Shown here: positions 11,921-24,415 of the stretch, piece after piece
How positions within the stretch are numbered: the stretch's first letter is position 1
Layout: the number at the start of each line of letters is the position of its first letter
Made by a program: the position numbers and the translations under genes
Notes under the pieces: model-generated
The model's input: the letters and a program-made list of their open reading frames with translations, nothing else
What the model was told of the DNA's origin: nothing
The model's database searches: none
Assembly (NCBI GenBank): GCA_001579985.1
Contig: LRSR01010011.1
Location: 1-57,699, forward strand
Direction of reading: 5' to 3'
DNA length: 57,699 nucleotides
Origin: Hypsibius dujardini
Lineage: Eukaryota; Tardigrada; Eutardigrada; Parachela; Hypsibiidae

Positions 11921-13578
11921 ATGTTGCTGCCGTCGAAATGCGTATCAGATGGATCTATTTTTTGTTTGCCTAAGCAGTTAGTGGCTGTCTTTCTTTTGGT
12001 TTTTGCGTATCAAGGGAAGGTCTTCGTGGATGGCTGGATACCGTTTACCGATCATTCATCCATGATCAATGGAGCTAGTTCGCTATCCGCTATGGCAAGT
12101 GGGATGACTGGGATGACTGGGATGAACCCCATGACTGCAATGAATCCAATGAACCCTTTCGGTGAGTCGCCGGGAAGCTTAACTAGTCCAGACTTCGGCG
12201 CTGGAGCGGGAAGTCTTAATGGATACGGAAGCAGTCCAGTAGCATCCTACGCACCGGCGGGTTACAATCCTCTCAATCCAATGAACGCGTATCGGAGTTC
12301 TTCTGGAAGTATTGGTTCAATGTAAGTACCGAACTGATACAAGAGGGAACAGTTCTTCTAATACATGAGGGAACGGTTCTTCTGATACAAGAGGGAACAG
12401 TTGTTCCGATACAAGAGGGAACAGTTCTTCTGATACAAGAGGGAACAGTTGTTTTAATACAGGAAGGAACAGTTCTTCTGATACAAGAGGGAACGGTTCT
12501 TCTGATACAAGAGGGAACAGTTGTTCTAATACAAGAAGGAACAGTTGTTTTAATACAGGAAGGAACAGTTCTTCTGATACAAGAAGGAACAGTTTTTTCA
12601 TAATATTGCTAGAATTTTTGTAATTTCCTGAACTGACGGACACAGAAAGAACTGTTTTAATCGGGTTATAATGAAAGATCAATCCATTCTACGTTTATAT
12701 ATCGTTAGTAATTGGGAGCTTGCAGATGTTACTGTGACGTTCGCATAAACAAATTGGGATCGCCGGGTGACCTTCTTTACAAACTGCACTATCCAACAAT
12801 TAATGCACAGACGTGTCAAGTTGCGATACAGGTACGGAGGACATAAAATGAATGCTGTCTCAGTTATTTCAATTGATTATTTCATCCTGAATACACATAT
12901 TTCACACAGCAATGCGCCACAGCATGCAAGACCCAGGCCCAACGACAGTTGACAGGTAACGTCCTGTTTGAAGAAGGTGGGCTGGAAAATCTTGCGCCGG
13001 ACAAAGACGTTTCAGTCGGAACCGTACTTTGCAAAGAGTAACTATATCCGTAAATAAATTCCAACTGTTCAGGCACATCATATTTCTGATGGATTTTTGC
13101 ATTCATTCCTTTTTTATTTAGCCACGGAAAAATCATATCGCCGCCGGGTGTAATTGCCTCGGTCTTTGCCAAGCCAGATGCCTGCGGTCGAGCACAGCCT
13201 ATTTACGATCTAACAGGAGAAGAGACACGCCTGTGTTGCACTCTGATTGCACATCCCTACATTCGAACAGAACATGTTCTTGTCTTCAGCCCAGAATGCA
13301 TCGCGGGTTTGTGCTTATTACTTGATAATTCGCTTTATCTGATATTGAGATAGTCCTGCTATTTTAATTGAATCCTTTCAATTACAGGGGTGGCGCCGCC
13401 TGCTCCAGCCGCCGGGGCAGCCGGAGCGCCAGCTGCAGGTGCGGCCGCACCAGCTGCAGCAGCAGCCACTGTAGCTCCACCAGCACAGGCACCCGAACCC
13501 GTTCCAGGATATAATCAAATTATGCCGCAGTTTCGTCACTATGATCCGATGAACGCTATGATGAACGCCTTCGGTTGA
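11921..13578 (+). CDS. Secreted cysteine-rich protein with Met-Asn-Pro and Ala/Pro tails (paralogue 1)
   Basis: Five exons (11921-12321, 12726-12831, 12910-13037, 13122-13306, 13388-13578) join in phase to 336 residues. I do not recognise a named family. A hydrophobic stretch LVAVFLLVFAYQG near residues 20-32 is a likely signal sequence with a long n-region. Residues ~50-133 are Ser/Gly/Met/Asn rich with MNP repeats. The core (135-271) has C135-x-C137, C164, C171, C175, C210, C250-C251 and C271, matching the gene at 17461-18209. The tail is Ala/Pro rich and ends with another MN-rich motif. The low-complexity ends and disulphide-rich core suggest an extracellular matrix, mucus or mineral-associated protein (inference only). 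Intron 1 is filled by a 24-base minisatellite. No TATA box is obvious upstream. Confidence 0.75.
12330..12600. repeat. 24-base minisatellite in intron 1 of secreted gene
   Basis: About eleven units close to GAGGGAACAGTTCTTCTGAT followed by ACAA fill most of the first intron of the 11921-13578 gene. The units vary at GTTCTTCT/GTTGTTCT/GTTGTTTT. The minus-strand open frame through them (SEELFPLV repeats) is a by-product. Confidence 0.9.
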
Positions 13579-14179
13579 ATATCGAATGTCTCACCAATAC
13601 TGAAATATCTAGCATCCTGAATTGGACTAGCAGCGGACGGAACACAGACTGCATGTAGAAAGTCAGGGGAACCCCAATCTCCGAGAAATTGTAAACACAA
13701 ATTAGTAGTAACAAGTCAAAGTGTCGCTCATGCCATTTTCATCGCTTGCCAACTGTCAAACTGTCTGCGATAAAACTGGCTAAAAACCTGTCAGTGTTGA
13801 AGGTCAACGTCGCAGCTCAGAATCACTAGAAAGGCAGCTGTTCGCGCGAATGAAAGATAATGCTTGCAACTTAATAACGCGTTGATCATAGACGCCGAAC
13901 TCAAAGAAAGGTTCACGAACGCATTGACCTGCCAGTGATTTACCACCGTACGTGGCGAGATATCCGGAGTTATTGAGTCATAATAGTCTGGGAAAATCTC
14001 AGGACAAATTTTTGGGTAAATATTGGAGTGCATTCGGAATTAGAAGGTAAATTGAAACGGGTGATGTCCTATCCAGGCTGTGGAATATCTAGTTGGATGG
14101 TAGTCACAGCAACTAATTCGTGGTAATCGTGGTGAATTCAATCTTTTCCAATAATAATTGCGTTCGCATTGGTTGCGAG

Positions 14180-14441
14180 CAGAGGCGTAACGGGGGGCGC
14201 ACTAGGCCAAGTGCCCCCCTTAATTAATTCGGGCCGCCGCCGGGGGTGAGGAGATTTTAATTTTTTTGCATAAGAAAAACTGCAATCCGGTTTAAATGCC
14301 CCCAAAAATTCCGTAATGGGGCCCCCTTTATTAATTTAAGCCGCCGGGGGGGGGGGAGGTTTTTAATTTTTTTTTATAAGAAAACTACCCCCCTCCCCGG
14401 TTAAACTGCCCCTACTCCCCAAAAATTCCGTTACGCCTCTG
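14180..14441. mobile_element. hAT-type MITE with 8-base target duplication
   Basis: Inverted ends CAGAGGCGTAACGG and CCGTTACGCCTCTG bound a 262-base element. It is flanked by GTTGCGAG at 14172-14179 and 14442-14449, an exact 8-base duplication diagnostic of hAT elements. The interior holds two related G/C-homopolymer segments (GCCGCCGGGGG) that look like an internal duplication. Confidence 0.92.
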
Positions 14442-16434
14442 GTTGCGAGTTTCCTTTTATATCTCATATCTGAAACACTGCACTGTGCAGGGGAACGGTA
14501 TTCTCTGTTTCTTAAGACTGGTCATCCGAAAAAGGCTATTCAGTAATCTGTCGGCAGGGAAATGCGAACGATCAAAGTAATCGGCAATCGCTGGCCGGAA
14601 ACAGAGACGGACTGCCCAACATCAGCAAGAGCCAGACAGATAGTCAGGCAGAAGACAAGAAATCTTGTTTGCAATTGGATGCAGTCGGTATCCAAGTTCG
14701 GAAAAAGCAGAGAGATAACCGAACGGTCAGATGATCTTCCGTGACATGTAGTAGAAAAATCGTTCAGGGGAACCAGAGAACTGACGGGTCCTGGCTGACA
14801 GGCTGACAGACGGACAAATAAACAGACCAGTACGAATATTCAAAGGACTGAAAAATCAGTTTGGTTTGCCACCAAGCCGGTTGGTTCACAGCCAGACAGA
14901 TAAAAGTATTGCCGCAGGTAGAGTGCTGGAGAGGGAAGGATGGCTGAACCAACGGGCGGATAACGGGGCATTCTGTGAAACAGATAGCAGATACCATAGC
15001 TAGGTGATCGCGCAGATGAATCGAGAACTAGGAGGATGTGTGCACCAATGAACATAAGGCTGGATGCTGGATTAACAACTGAGCGCAAGGGCAAATAGAG
15101 GGGATGACAGAACGTACATATCTGTACGTGAATAGGGCTATACTAGTACATGGGGCTTCCAGGCGTCCACGCTTAAGATTGCCTGCCTACCAACGTCACC
15201 ACCACTTGTTCATCTACGTCTGACAGACTGGTCGTCTTTCCGGTTGTCCGTCCAGTTTTTCTCTGTCTGTCACATCTTCCATCCACCTGTCTGTTCGACC
15301 AGTCTATCTGACTGTCTGACTGTCGGTCTGTGTCTGCCGGTTGGTAAATATGTCGGACTGTCGGTCTGGAGGTTCATCCAGTTGTTTGATCGGTAGATCG
15401 CTTTCTCGGACGGTCGCTTGATTGCTCGATCTGTCGGTCCGCCCATTCTCTCGGGTTGCCGGTTTTATGAACTTTGAGCAAGAAAACAGCAGGAAGTCAA
15501 CTTTATTTTATTATTTTGGAATAGTGCGAGGACATTGCTACATTCTCGCTATTGCCTGCGAAAACGTGCTACGTCATAGGCACGATCTACACTATACTGT
15601 ATTTCCCATGTTGAGCATTTACTGAAATACTTGGTGTTGAGGAATGGATGTACATACCCGGGACTGTAACCGACAAGAAAGTTTTCGTCCCGTGTCCCGC
15701 GGTGAATGTTCATTCAACCTGCTTTTCGAACAGTGCTACTTCTGGCATCCCAACATGTTACTATAGTATCCTCATCGGCACGGTACCACTTTCTTTGCCT
15801 GCCAGGCAGTCTTTTATTCATATTAAAGAGCTGGAGTTACTGAAGGAAATCTAACCGTTCTTATGAGAGAGAGGTGATGTTGAGAGATATCACCAGTTTT
15901 TAAGGACGTAGAAAAACTAAATTGACAAGCGCCATGAAACGGATGAAATGGAGAAGCAACAATAGCCAAACGATTGATCTAGCCGGCTGCCGAAGAAGGT
16001 ATGGGTCTGTCTGAGCTCCATTGTTAATACCTAGCAATGTAGAGACCGGCAGACGGTAGTTTACCATTGGGAAATGCTAGTCCGGACAATCAATGCGAAT
16101 TATGTGTGACGGTCTACCGGTCAGCCCGGATTACAGACGGTCACTAACGAAATATATGGTCAGTCTTGGTGATAGGATGTCAATCCACATGTGTAAATAT
16201 CCAGTGGCGTGCCGAGCTCCGACGGGGGGGGGGCTCATGTTCCTGGGCAACGAGTATATTTATTATACAACATTTTTTCTTAGGGGTAAAAAATTGTCCT
16301 TTACGTTTTTTGAATTGATCTGCGTCCGTCTCCACGAGTAAAGCTAAGGACGATTTGACATTTTTACGGCAACGGCATGGCCGATTCTTCGCCTTCCTTG
16401 CATTGGGTTTCATTCAGCATGCAGCATACCCGAG

Positions 16435-16492
16435 GAGTCATTTAGCTTGGTTAGTTGGTAAAGCCGTGCACTGACCGAGCTAAATGACTCAA
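16435..16492. repeat. Short hairpin with tRNA box A-like loop
   Basis: GAGTCATTTAGCTTGGT and its near-perfect inverse bound a 58-base palindrome. The loop contains TTAGTTGGTAAAGC, close to a tRNA box A, but there is no box B, so this is not called a tRNA. Confidence 0.55.
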
Positions 16493-17374
16493 CTCGATTT
16501 AGCCAAGTATGTATCTCTCCGGAACTCTTTCGTTTCACGCACTTTTCCAGCTTGATTATTTGACGGGTCAACGCCTCGCCCTCCTATCCCGTAGCCTGAA
16601 ACTCTGTAGTCATCTTGTTGCTAAAACCGCTTAGCAAAAACGAATCCAGTTCGTACGACCTGCAAACCTGACCTGACCATATAAGATTTGATTCCAATTG
16701 CAAGGCTTTCCAAAGACTCGCCACGGAGTAACTGTTAAAACTGAAGCTGGGACTGTTAGAGAGACGATGCTGCGTGCTGTTGCGTTGAAGGTGAAGTTGA
16801 AGTTTCGTTGAAGTTTCGTTGAAGTCCTTACATACGTGAGGCACACACCAGATATTCATGGCTTTGGCTGCGGAGTTTACTAGTGATTGTTTTGTGATAT
16901 GGTGTGACGGCTGATTCCGGCCGAATAAAGCGGCTTCAGCAACAAGATGAATAGGATGACCAGTGACTGGTTTGGAACATTTAGTCCCTGCTGGGAGAGT
17001 GGTCAACGTTTAATTAACTACCATGTATAGCAGGATACGTAGACTTAACTCACTTGTGACATTATCAGTAAGTGAGCTCTATTTCAACGTTGTCTGTTGC
17101 ATCGTGTGCGCGACCGGCACTTGAAATTCGACAACGTCCTGTCGAGCTATTTGTTACATAGTGGTTAAAATGGCTGTTGGATGTCTGCTGGGTAGTAATT
17201 AACATCAAGACGAGGTCATTTTGGAGTGCATTTGAGCATGAAAGGAAACACCTACCCGCTGTTATCTATGTGTTGCCCTTCATTTGAAGTGGTGGGAACA
17301 GTATTCTGACTATCAAGGTCATACCGAGTCAAGCAGCTGGCGGTACAATGTTTGTGATCACCTGCAGCAGCAAG

Positions 17375-17384
17375 TATATAAAAG
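17375..17384 (+). promoter_or_regulatory. TATA box of secreted gene
   Basis: TATATAAAAG lies 77 bases upstream of the ATG at 17461. With a normal spacing of ~30 bases, transcription would start around 17405-17415, giving a short leader. Confidence 0.65.
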
Positions 17385-17460
17385 ATAATATCTTGTAGAT
17401 GCAGCACATCAAGCAAGTCTGGTCTACAATCTCTCATTTCTTTCACAATACCAATAATTA

Positions 17461-18209
17461 ATGATGGGTACCCGCAGTCAATGCACTCCAGGATTTATGG
17501 CATTACTACTTCTGAGTTTTGTATTGTCGTTAATCGCACCACCAATGATTTACGCAGCAACGCCATCTGTTCGTAGTTTAGAGCGTCAAGTCAAAACCCT
17601 TGATCAGGCATCCTTCGCATTTCCTCGTTGTGTTTGCACTATACATACGATTGAGACGACAGAAAACGGGACATCAGCAGCCGGCGTCAAGCTTATGTCT
17701 CTGGCGTATCGGCGCTATCCATCTTGCAACATTCAGCAAGATTGCAAAAAGCGTACAGCAGATTGTCCTGATTTCTGCCGAGAAATGGGGTACAAGTTCA
17801 TCGGTAAAAACTCAACCCTGGGAACGGTTTTCAATGATACCTCCATCTCTATTGGAAGCGAGATGTGTAAGTCATACAGAATGTTCAATTCTGTACAAAC
17901 ACAATGTGTCCAAGGGCTTGGGGGAATTTAATTGATTATTTACTTTCATTAGGTCGACGATTCAACCAACCCCTCCCACAACCCGGTCTTCGCATCGGCG
18001 TCTTTTTTCTGGCATACAGCTCGCAGAACAGTTATGGGCCTCGTCAAGTACTCAAGGGTCCGTCGGCAGTAATCACATCGGACGACTCTCTTTGCTGCGC
18101 TCGTGTCGAACATCCTATTTCCCCGAAGGAAAAGATTATTGTCTTCGATCCCGAATGCAAAGACAGATCTGCAATACTTAGCGTTCCTAACGCCAACATG
18201 ATCATTTGA
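17461..18209 (+). CDS. Secreted cysteine-rich glycoprotein (paralogue 2)
   Basis: Two exons (17461-17866, 17953-18209) join in phase through the split codon of C136 to a 220-residue protein with no named family I recognise. Residues 1-32 form a signal peptide (hydrophobic MALLLLSFVLSLIAPP). The mature part has ten cysteines: C57, C59, C89, C95, C102, C106, C136, C183, C184 and C204. Nine match paralogue 1 at 11921-13578, with identical spacing for CxC, for C95-C102-C106 and for the 20-residue step from CC to the last Cys. Shared motifs include LCC, EHP/AHP and VFDPEC/VFSPEC. N-glycosylation sequons occur at NGT, NST and NDT. It lacks the MNP and Ala/Pro regions of its partner and has fewer introns. 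A TATA box upstream and an AATAAA downstream frame the gene. Confidence 0.8.
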
Positions 18210-18247
18210 AAATTTAGAGGAGAAACTGGTTCATTTCGTATATGTCG

Positions 18248-18253
18248 AATAAA
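18248..18253 (+). terminator. Polyadenylation signal AATAAA
   Basis: AATAAA occurs 39 bases after the stop codon of the secreted gene at 17461-18209, followed by a T-rich tract. Confidence 0.65.
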
Positions 18254-21200
18254 AAATCGTTTTTTTTTCACAACTTTCGCCCGATCTGTTCCAAAATGCC
18301 GGCACGCAATCAAATGTATTACTTGGTGGCCATGTGTGTCATGATGGTGTATAGACAGACAGAAGGGCCGCCGGAGGAAAAGACAACCAGCTGGGGCTCG
18401 GCCCACTAGTCCTTTGCATAAAATACATTGCGATGCAGTAAGAGACACTTTGCACTGTACCTGGTAGAGGCGCAACAAACTTTTTTTGGAGGGCTGGGCT
18501 CTTGCCGGGTGAGAACTTCTCCTTCTGAATGAATATTCAAAACAGCCAATTCGAATTTTTTTAACTTTGCTGGTAAAAAGAGGAAAATACTCTGCCCCCG
18601 TCGCCATGTGTACCCGCCAGTTGGGGGATTTAAATTACTTAAATGAGAAAGTGCCACCCCGGCACTCTCGAATTAAGATGAGATGGGCATTGGGACCGTT
18701 GCCTTATTGCAGTCCCGCTGTTACGCATCTGGTACTTTGTACATGTGTTTCAGATACAACCCATTGTCCAATGGGATAATTTGCTGTTTTTGTATTTTGT
18801 ATGCTTTTGGTTGAAGCTGAAACCTCGTCAAAGTAATGTGATTTTCCAATTGAATTTTCCTCGCTAAAATGAATGTCGTTCAACTTAATATGGCCGCAAG
18901 TGATCAAAATGGTATGAAATGATGTTTCTCAGATAGGTTTCTGAAAATACATGAAAAGTTATTGGCACATACCGTCACAATTTTACTTGACATAGACCCA
19001 GCGCCCGAAGTGAATCCTATCTCAAAGTTAAGATTTTTTTGATGAATTAGTCCATGATAATCTGGTTGGAGATCTATTATGATTTTAAATATTAATCGGA
19101 AAGTGCCAGACAAAAATCAATGGCAGACCCGATCTCAATAATGGCCCAGGTCACACCCTCATTTGCTATCAAAAAATAAGTCATTCTGGAAAACCAAAAC
19201 TTTTGTTGGATAGCCCGCCACAACAACGTTGTAAGAAAAGAATTTCATGAGACTGACGCCTTTACGAGAAATAAATTGCCCAATAACCTGACAAAATTCG
19301 CCAAGATTTTGTTATTAAAATAACCTTTTGAAAAATGCTCTTCGCTTTGCGGTGCATAGCTTCTCGTATGCTGCATGCTTGCGACCAGTTTGATATCATT
19401 CTGCTCCTAAGGTGTTGGTTTTTATGGAGGCTCCAGCCCAACAATGTAAAGGAACAAATCCGAAACTTGATGTCCCGAACCCGTCCAAAAATTAATTTTC
19501 TCGACAAATCCCGACCCGACAGTCGTTTTACCCCAACCGAAACCTGAATGCTTTTTTCGAGTCTCGGGATTTTAATCGGGAATTTTTGAGACCTGAAAGT
19601 ATTCGGCGCAGGACTGGTCCAAACCCCAAATGGACGGAATGATTGGCTGATACAGTTTAAGTGATAAGTTAGAGCCGCTTGTAATTCATTTTTAGGGACA
19701 ACAATTTTTTCTTTGATTCGCGAGAGCCGTCAAAGGTAATATTGTGAACACGAGACAGATTTGATCTAAAAAATGCGTTTTGAGCGCTGTATTTGGTGTT
19801 TTGTTCAAAATCGGCCTTGAAAACAACGCGGAGGGCTGTCATTACGGTAAATGAAAAAAACTTCCTCATTCTCAGGAAGATTTGGGAAAACTAGTGGATA
19901 TTTTTCCTGGCAAGAATTCGACGAAAATGTGTCATAGGCCAATCGATTGGCCAAACAATTTGCAAACTTTGTTCAAATTTCAGCACCTTTAAGAAACCAT
20001 GAGAAGCTTTGATCTGTTTGATTTCAATAGCTGGTGTGGATTCAAAGGGACAAAACGTCGATTTGGTGCTTTCCGGAGAACATGCAAAAAAACGTAAGCA
20101 AACCCAAATTAATGCAACATTTTTATAATAAAACGAAAGAGGAGAAAATTCTCTGTCAAATGAGTGGTGACTTAATTTCCCACTGCTAGAGGGGACGGAG
20201 CAGCATGTCAATGAAGTTAGTCTCAAAAGTAAATTTACACGTGATAGAGTTTAAAACACCGTCCTAATTTTGTTTCGAAAGTGATGCTGCAAAGGAGAAC
20301 CAGCGGTGTTCGGTAGCTCCATGCGAGAGGACTCATTTTTTGACGTGCGCTTAGTGTAAGGCCACCTTGCGTTTCGAGCACTTTTTCCATTGCAATAATT
20401 TCTGCGAAATTTTTAATTAGAGGTTCCGGTTTCTGTGTGCTTCTGTTTTGTCTATATTTACAGTTGAATCTGGCCAAAAGATCATTATTTCGTCATTATG
20501 GCACGCTGTTAGCTGTTAAAACAGCAAGCAGTGTGGCCAGATTTTGTAAGTTTGATTCATTGATTTCGTTTGCACCGTTTGCTAGACAATTTAAGACAAT
20601 TTATAGTTCACAGACTCACAAGTATCTTCTACACACTTCGAAATAAATTTGACGTACCATTTTAATAAATAAGTTTACGCTAACAAGTAAGGGAAACAAA
20701 ACGGAGAACAGTAATTATCCCAAAAGGAGAAGTCGTAGACAGTAGTGTTGTAAGCAATTGAATAAACCAAATTATGTCAATTATTTTTAACTGAGTGATT
20801 ACTGGGTGTTTCTAAATACTGCTTAAGGAATGTTCAACAATTACGTCATCGAATATAGGGGGGTACGTGTCAGCAATCGATGACGAGCTCTGACGTATAC
20901 GGGATGGGGGTCTGTCTTTGGATTACTTCAAGGATTTGAAGTCTCAAAATCTCCTTGATTCTGAGAGTTTGAAAGAACGTGTATTTCAGTAACATGCCCC
21001 GCATGCCATTATTTTTCCCTTCATTTGAGCATCATACTAGTACTGACAAGAGGTTCCGATGGCTCCACCAGAAATACAGGTACGTCAATTGGGGGGCTAC
21101 ATCCACTTGATGCCTTCTTCACCAGCGCATTGGAACCGCAAATCTTCTACTTCAAGCGATGATGCCGTCGGTTTACAATGAATTCCTGGCGTTATTTGTG

Positions 21201-22720
21201 AATGCCTTTCCTAATCAAGCGGTGAAATTTTGTTATTAAAGCGGAAGTTTAAGAATTGACGCATAGGGGGTTCCAACGGCGCTAACATAAGCGTTCAGGG
21301 GGGATGGGGGGGGAAAGAAATACTGACGAGCTCTGACAGAGAGGAGATAGGGGTAAGGCCGTTTAATATCTAGCGAACGTTACCCTATAAGATTGTTATT
21401 CTTCTAATTACAGGATCAGTACTTTTAGAGTGCACTAGTAGATTCACAGTAACACATCAATCCGTGCAATAGTACTGGTACCTATTGAGGACTGTATCTA
21501 GGCACAAAAGTACAGAGGTACAACCCTTCTGATAGGTACACCAGTATATAAAATAGTCATATAACGTTGTACTTACGCCTCTCTGTACCTAGGTACAAAA
21601 TTACAGTTACAGCTCGTACTGACATGTATTGGATGAAACTACCGGTTTGTCTGGATTGCTGTACTTGTAAGGCTGTACTTAGATGTAAAGGTACAAGGTA
21701 CTAAAGTACTGACCAGCTCTCGCCGCTTTCTTAAGCTTGCTGCGAAACTGACCATTAGTCTATTCCGACACCTTTTGTTCTGAAAGTGCACGTCCAAAAA
21801 ATTTGAACTCGGCATCAAATTATTCCAGTGTTGAAGGCCTTCATATCGCTAATCTCATCGACCTGTCGGTTGATAGTCTCATTGAAATTGTAAAAGTGAG
21901 TTAGATAATTCACTTGCAAAGTGGTCAGGTTTAGGCTAAAAAACGGGGTGTCCAGGATTAAGCTTTGACTCCTTGTACTGTTTGAATGTGTGTGTATATG
22001 CATACGAGGTTTATTTATCCTGTTGTTCTACTTTCCAGACTGTGAATCGGCCCATGTTTATTTAATCAATTTATAGCTTGCTTGTATAGCGCAAGTTTTA
22101 TTTATTCACTTTTCCATATTCTTACGTCAACAGCGCTGATTAACCACATACTCAACTATTTGAGATTGAGCGTTCAAAATGAGACAGAACTCAATATCAG
22201 GAAAATATGGCGAACATTGATTTCAACAAAATGCACGAATATTGGAAGGGCAATGACGACGACGACAGCCCGACCGACGGGTCAACCTTTCCTCACATCC
22301 ATCTTCGCAGAATTCAATGTACCGAACGTCAGAACCGGAGAATTTTGGTCAGTCTCAAAGATAAAGTAAAGGCCGTGGATTACTGGAAATTTGGAGTGAA
22401 TAACAGACTCAGTTTTGAAACTGTCCGGCATCGCTTTACGCTTTTCAAGCACCGGCGATATCTCTACAGTGGGTCCCGAAATAACAAGCAAACCAAAATT
22501 TGAAAGGAAAGGTTGGCAGCGTTTCGTAGAGCCAAAAGAAAACGGTACGTCATCATTTATAAATAATTAATCGGGCCAGGAACTGGTAATTGATTGGCCC
22601 TAGCCGTTGTATTTCAGTACACGGAGTTTGCCTAATGATGTATCGTAACTTTGCACTGCCACAACATTATTAAGGCTGTGGCAAGGCTGTATTTTAAGTT
22701 GAACCCATTTTTAACCGAGT
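18254..22720. other. Long stretch without a recognisable gene
   Basis: AT-rich DNA with only short, unsupported frames. 21470-21720 is rich in GTAC and TAGGTACA palindromic words. No transposon ends were identified here. A rare short exon cannot be excluded. Confidence 0.5.
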
Positions 22721-23023
22721 TGTTGGGTGGAACCGAACATTTACGCAATACTTACTAATAGTGTAGCCTATCTACCTAGTTAACCCATTCCTATCTACCA
22801 CGTACATAGTTTAGCCGGGTCAGCAGGAACTGGTACATCAGATCAGGAACTATTCTTTATCCTTGCTATATCAGCGTGTGTTCTGCAGTAATTTGGAGAG
22901 TTCCTTCCTTTCACCTCTAACGTTCTCTACCAGTAAAGTCTTACCCCTATTCTTCTCCTATTATTCAGGCTAATAGCTTGTATGTTCAGGTTCTTCCGTC
23001 ATAGAAGGGACGGAGGCCTAAAA
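22721..23023 (+). mobile_element. Solo LTR, copy 1 (degraded)
   Basis: Starts TGTTGGGTGGAACCGAACAT and shares the downstream blocks CTTACTAATAGT, TAGCTTGTATGTTCAGG and GGGACGGAGGCCTAA with the LTRs at 27288-27627 and 29475-29805. The 3' terminus has drifted (AAAA instead of AACA). Flanks GAGT and GAGG may be a decayed 4-base duplication. Confidence 0.8.
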
Positions 23024-24181
23024 GAGGTTAATGTTTGTGTGTAATGTTTGTGTGAGTACCAGCGATCGACTCCTTGTAACGTAAGTGGGCGTAAGCGGCC
23101 AGTAATGTCGACCAATCGCACAGCACCTTCGCGCGTGTAGGGGTCAGGTACTGAAGTGTAACGGAGAGGGATGCACTGGGGCAACTGCACTCCCTAAATG
23201 ATAGGTCGCTATATGAATTCCCCTAGCAGAAAAGATTTTCTGTTGATTACATATTTAATTGGTATTACTTTTTATTTTTCACATTTGAAAGTACGTACCT
23301 AACTTTTTTTTGTACGATCTGCATAAGGTAGGTACATTGGGTACGTTTGACACGCTGCTCCCGGAGGCTCGGCCTACCGTGCATACTGTTCGCTAGTTTT
23401 AAGTTATTGAAATGACTTGCTGTGGCACAATTTGTTAACATACAAATCCGAAAACGAATCAGAAAACGAATCAGAAAACGAAACTTGTGCAGCATTTTTT
23501 GGAATCCCTGTATTTAAGCCCATGATATGGATTTGCTGTTTTGTTGACGAAATTTCTCCGTATACAGGTTGCCAATTGATGAAACGGTTTGCGTCGGTTT
23601 GCACTGACAGCCAAAAAATCTGCTTGGTTGGTAAGTTTTAAGGCAACTTTGAGATGGTTCCAAACCTTCAAGAATCTGCATGTTCTCCATGTTCGTCACG
23701 GAAAAGTCCGTTTTGCAAGCAGGCATTCAGCAGGCGAACGACAAACAGACAGACAATTATATAACATTGGCAGACATTAGATATGGCACTATGCGTAATA
23801 GGCCTGTGTTATTCGTCAAACCCAAGTTCCTGCACAACGGGCGAGGTACTCTGCTTGTGATGGAAAGCAAGTACACTGATCTTGCTCGGTCAGCTCCTCT
23901 TGGCAGATCTTGCAGGGCTGCTGAAGAAAACAAGATACATGTAACCAATGCAATAGCCGGTTTGACTGTTTATCATTCCATCTGTCTGTCTGAAATCGAT
24001 TCGAAATAAAAAAAACATCGGAGTACAATGAAAAGGTAACCTTTGATATAGCAATTTCGATCTGTCAATTGTGGAAGCAAATCGGTCTTTTGAGGAAGAA
24101 ATGCTTCTGGGGGCCTCATCGACAAATGAATATGATCCGACAGTGAACTTGAACATCAAGTTCGGGTACGCAGTGAAGATG

Positions 24182-24415
24182 TAGATCTTACCCGTTACTT
24201 TTTGCTTCTTTTTCGAGACTAGCTTCTGGCGTCCCATCTTTATGACGACGTTTGTTTTCTTTTTTGAAATAGTGAGCACATGACGCTGGATAGTACGAAA
24301 AAGGTAATGCGTGCCCTCCTTCTTGCAACTGAGTACTTGTCGCTGCATGCCTGCACTCATCGTCGTCACTGAATTGAGCGTTCCTTTTTTCTTCGTCTTT
24401 TGAGCATGATCTAAA
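24182..24415 (-). CDS. Unrecognised Lys-rich candidate exon
   Basis: On the minus strand an acceptor-like TTTTTTAG near 24416 is followed by an open frame rich in lysine that reaches a good donor (GTAAGATC) at about 24190. Two overlapping frames are open across it, and neither resembles a family I know. The plain open frame continues past the donor to 23890. Treat as a weak candidate. Confidence 0.2.

Larger units (their letters stand above)
13579..17374. other. Intergenic stretch between the two secreted genes
   Basis: No supported coding exon. It contains a hAT-type MITE at 14180-14441, degenerate CAGACAGA and CTGTCTGT tracts at about 14600-14900 and 15220-15440, a homopolymer G run near 16225, and a hairpin at 16435-16492. 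Confidence 0.55.

Noticed and set aside
12317-12682. 121-codon minus-strand frame with SEELFPLV repeats; also considered as a CRISPR-like array
   Set aside because: It is a 24-base tandem minisatellite without unique spacers, inside an intron of a eukaryotic gene.
16435-16492. Possible tRNA (box A-like TTAGTTGGTAAAGC)
   Set aside because: No box B and no cloverleaf; it is the loop of a short palindrome.
18044-18607. 187-codon minus-strand frame
   Set aside because: Antisense to exon 2 of the secreted gene and its 3' flank; the plus-strand gene explains the openness.
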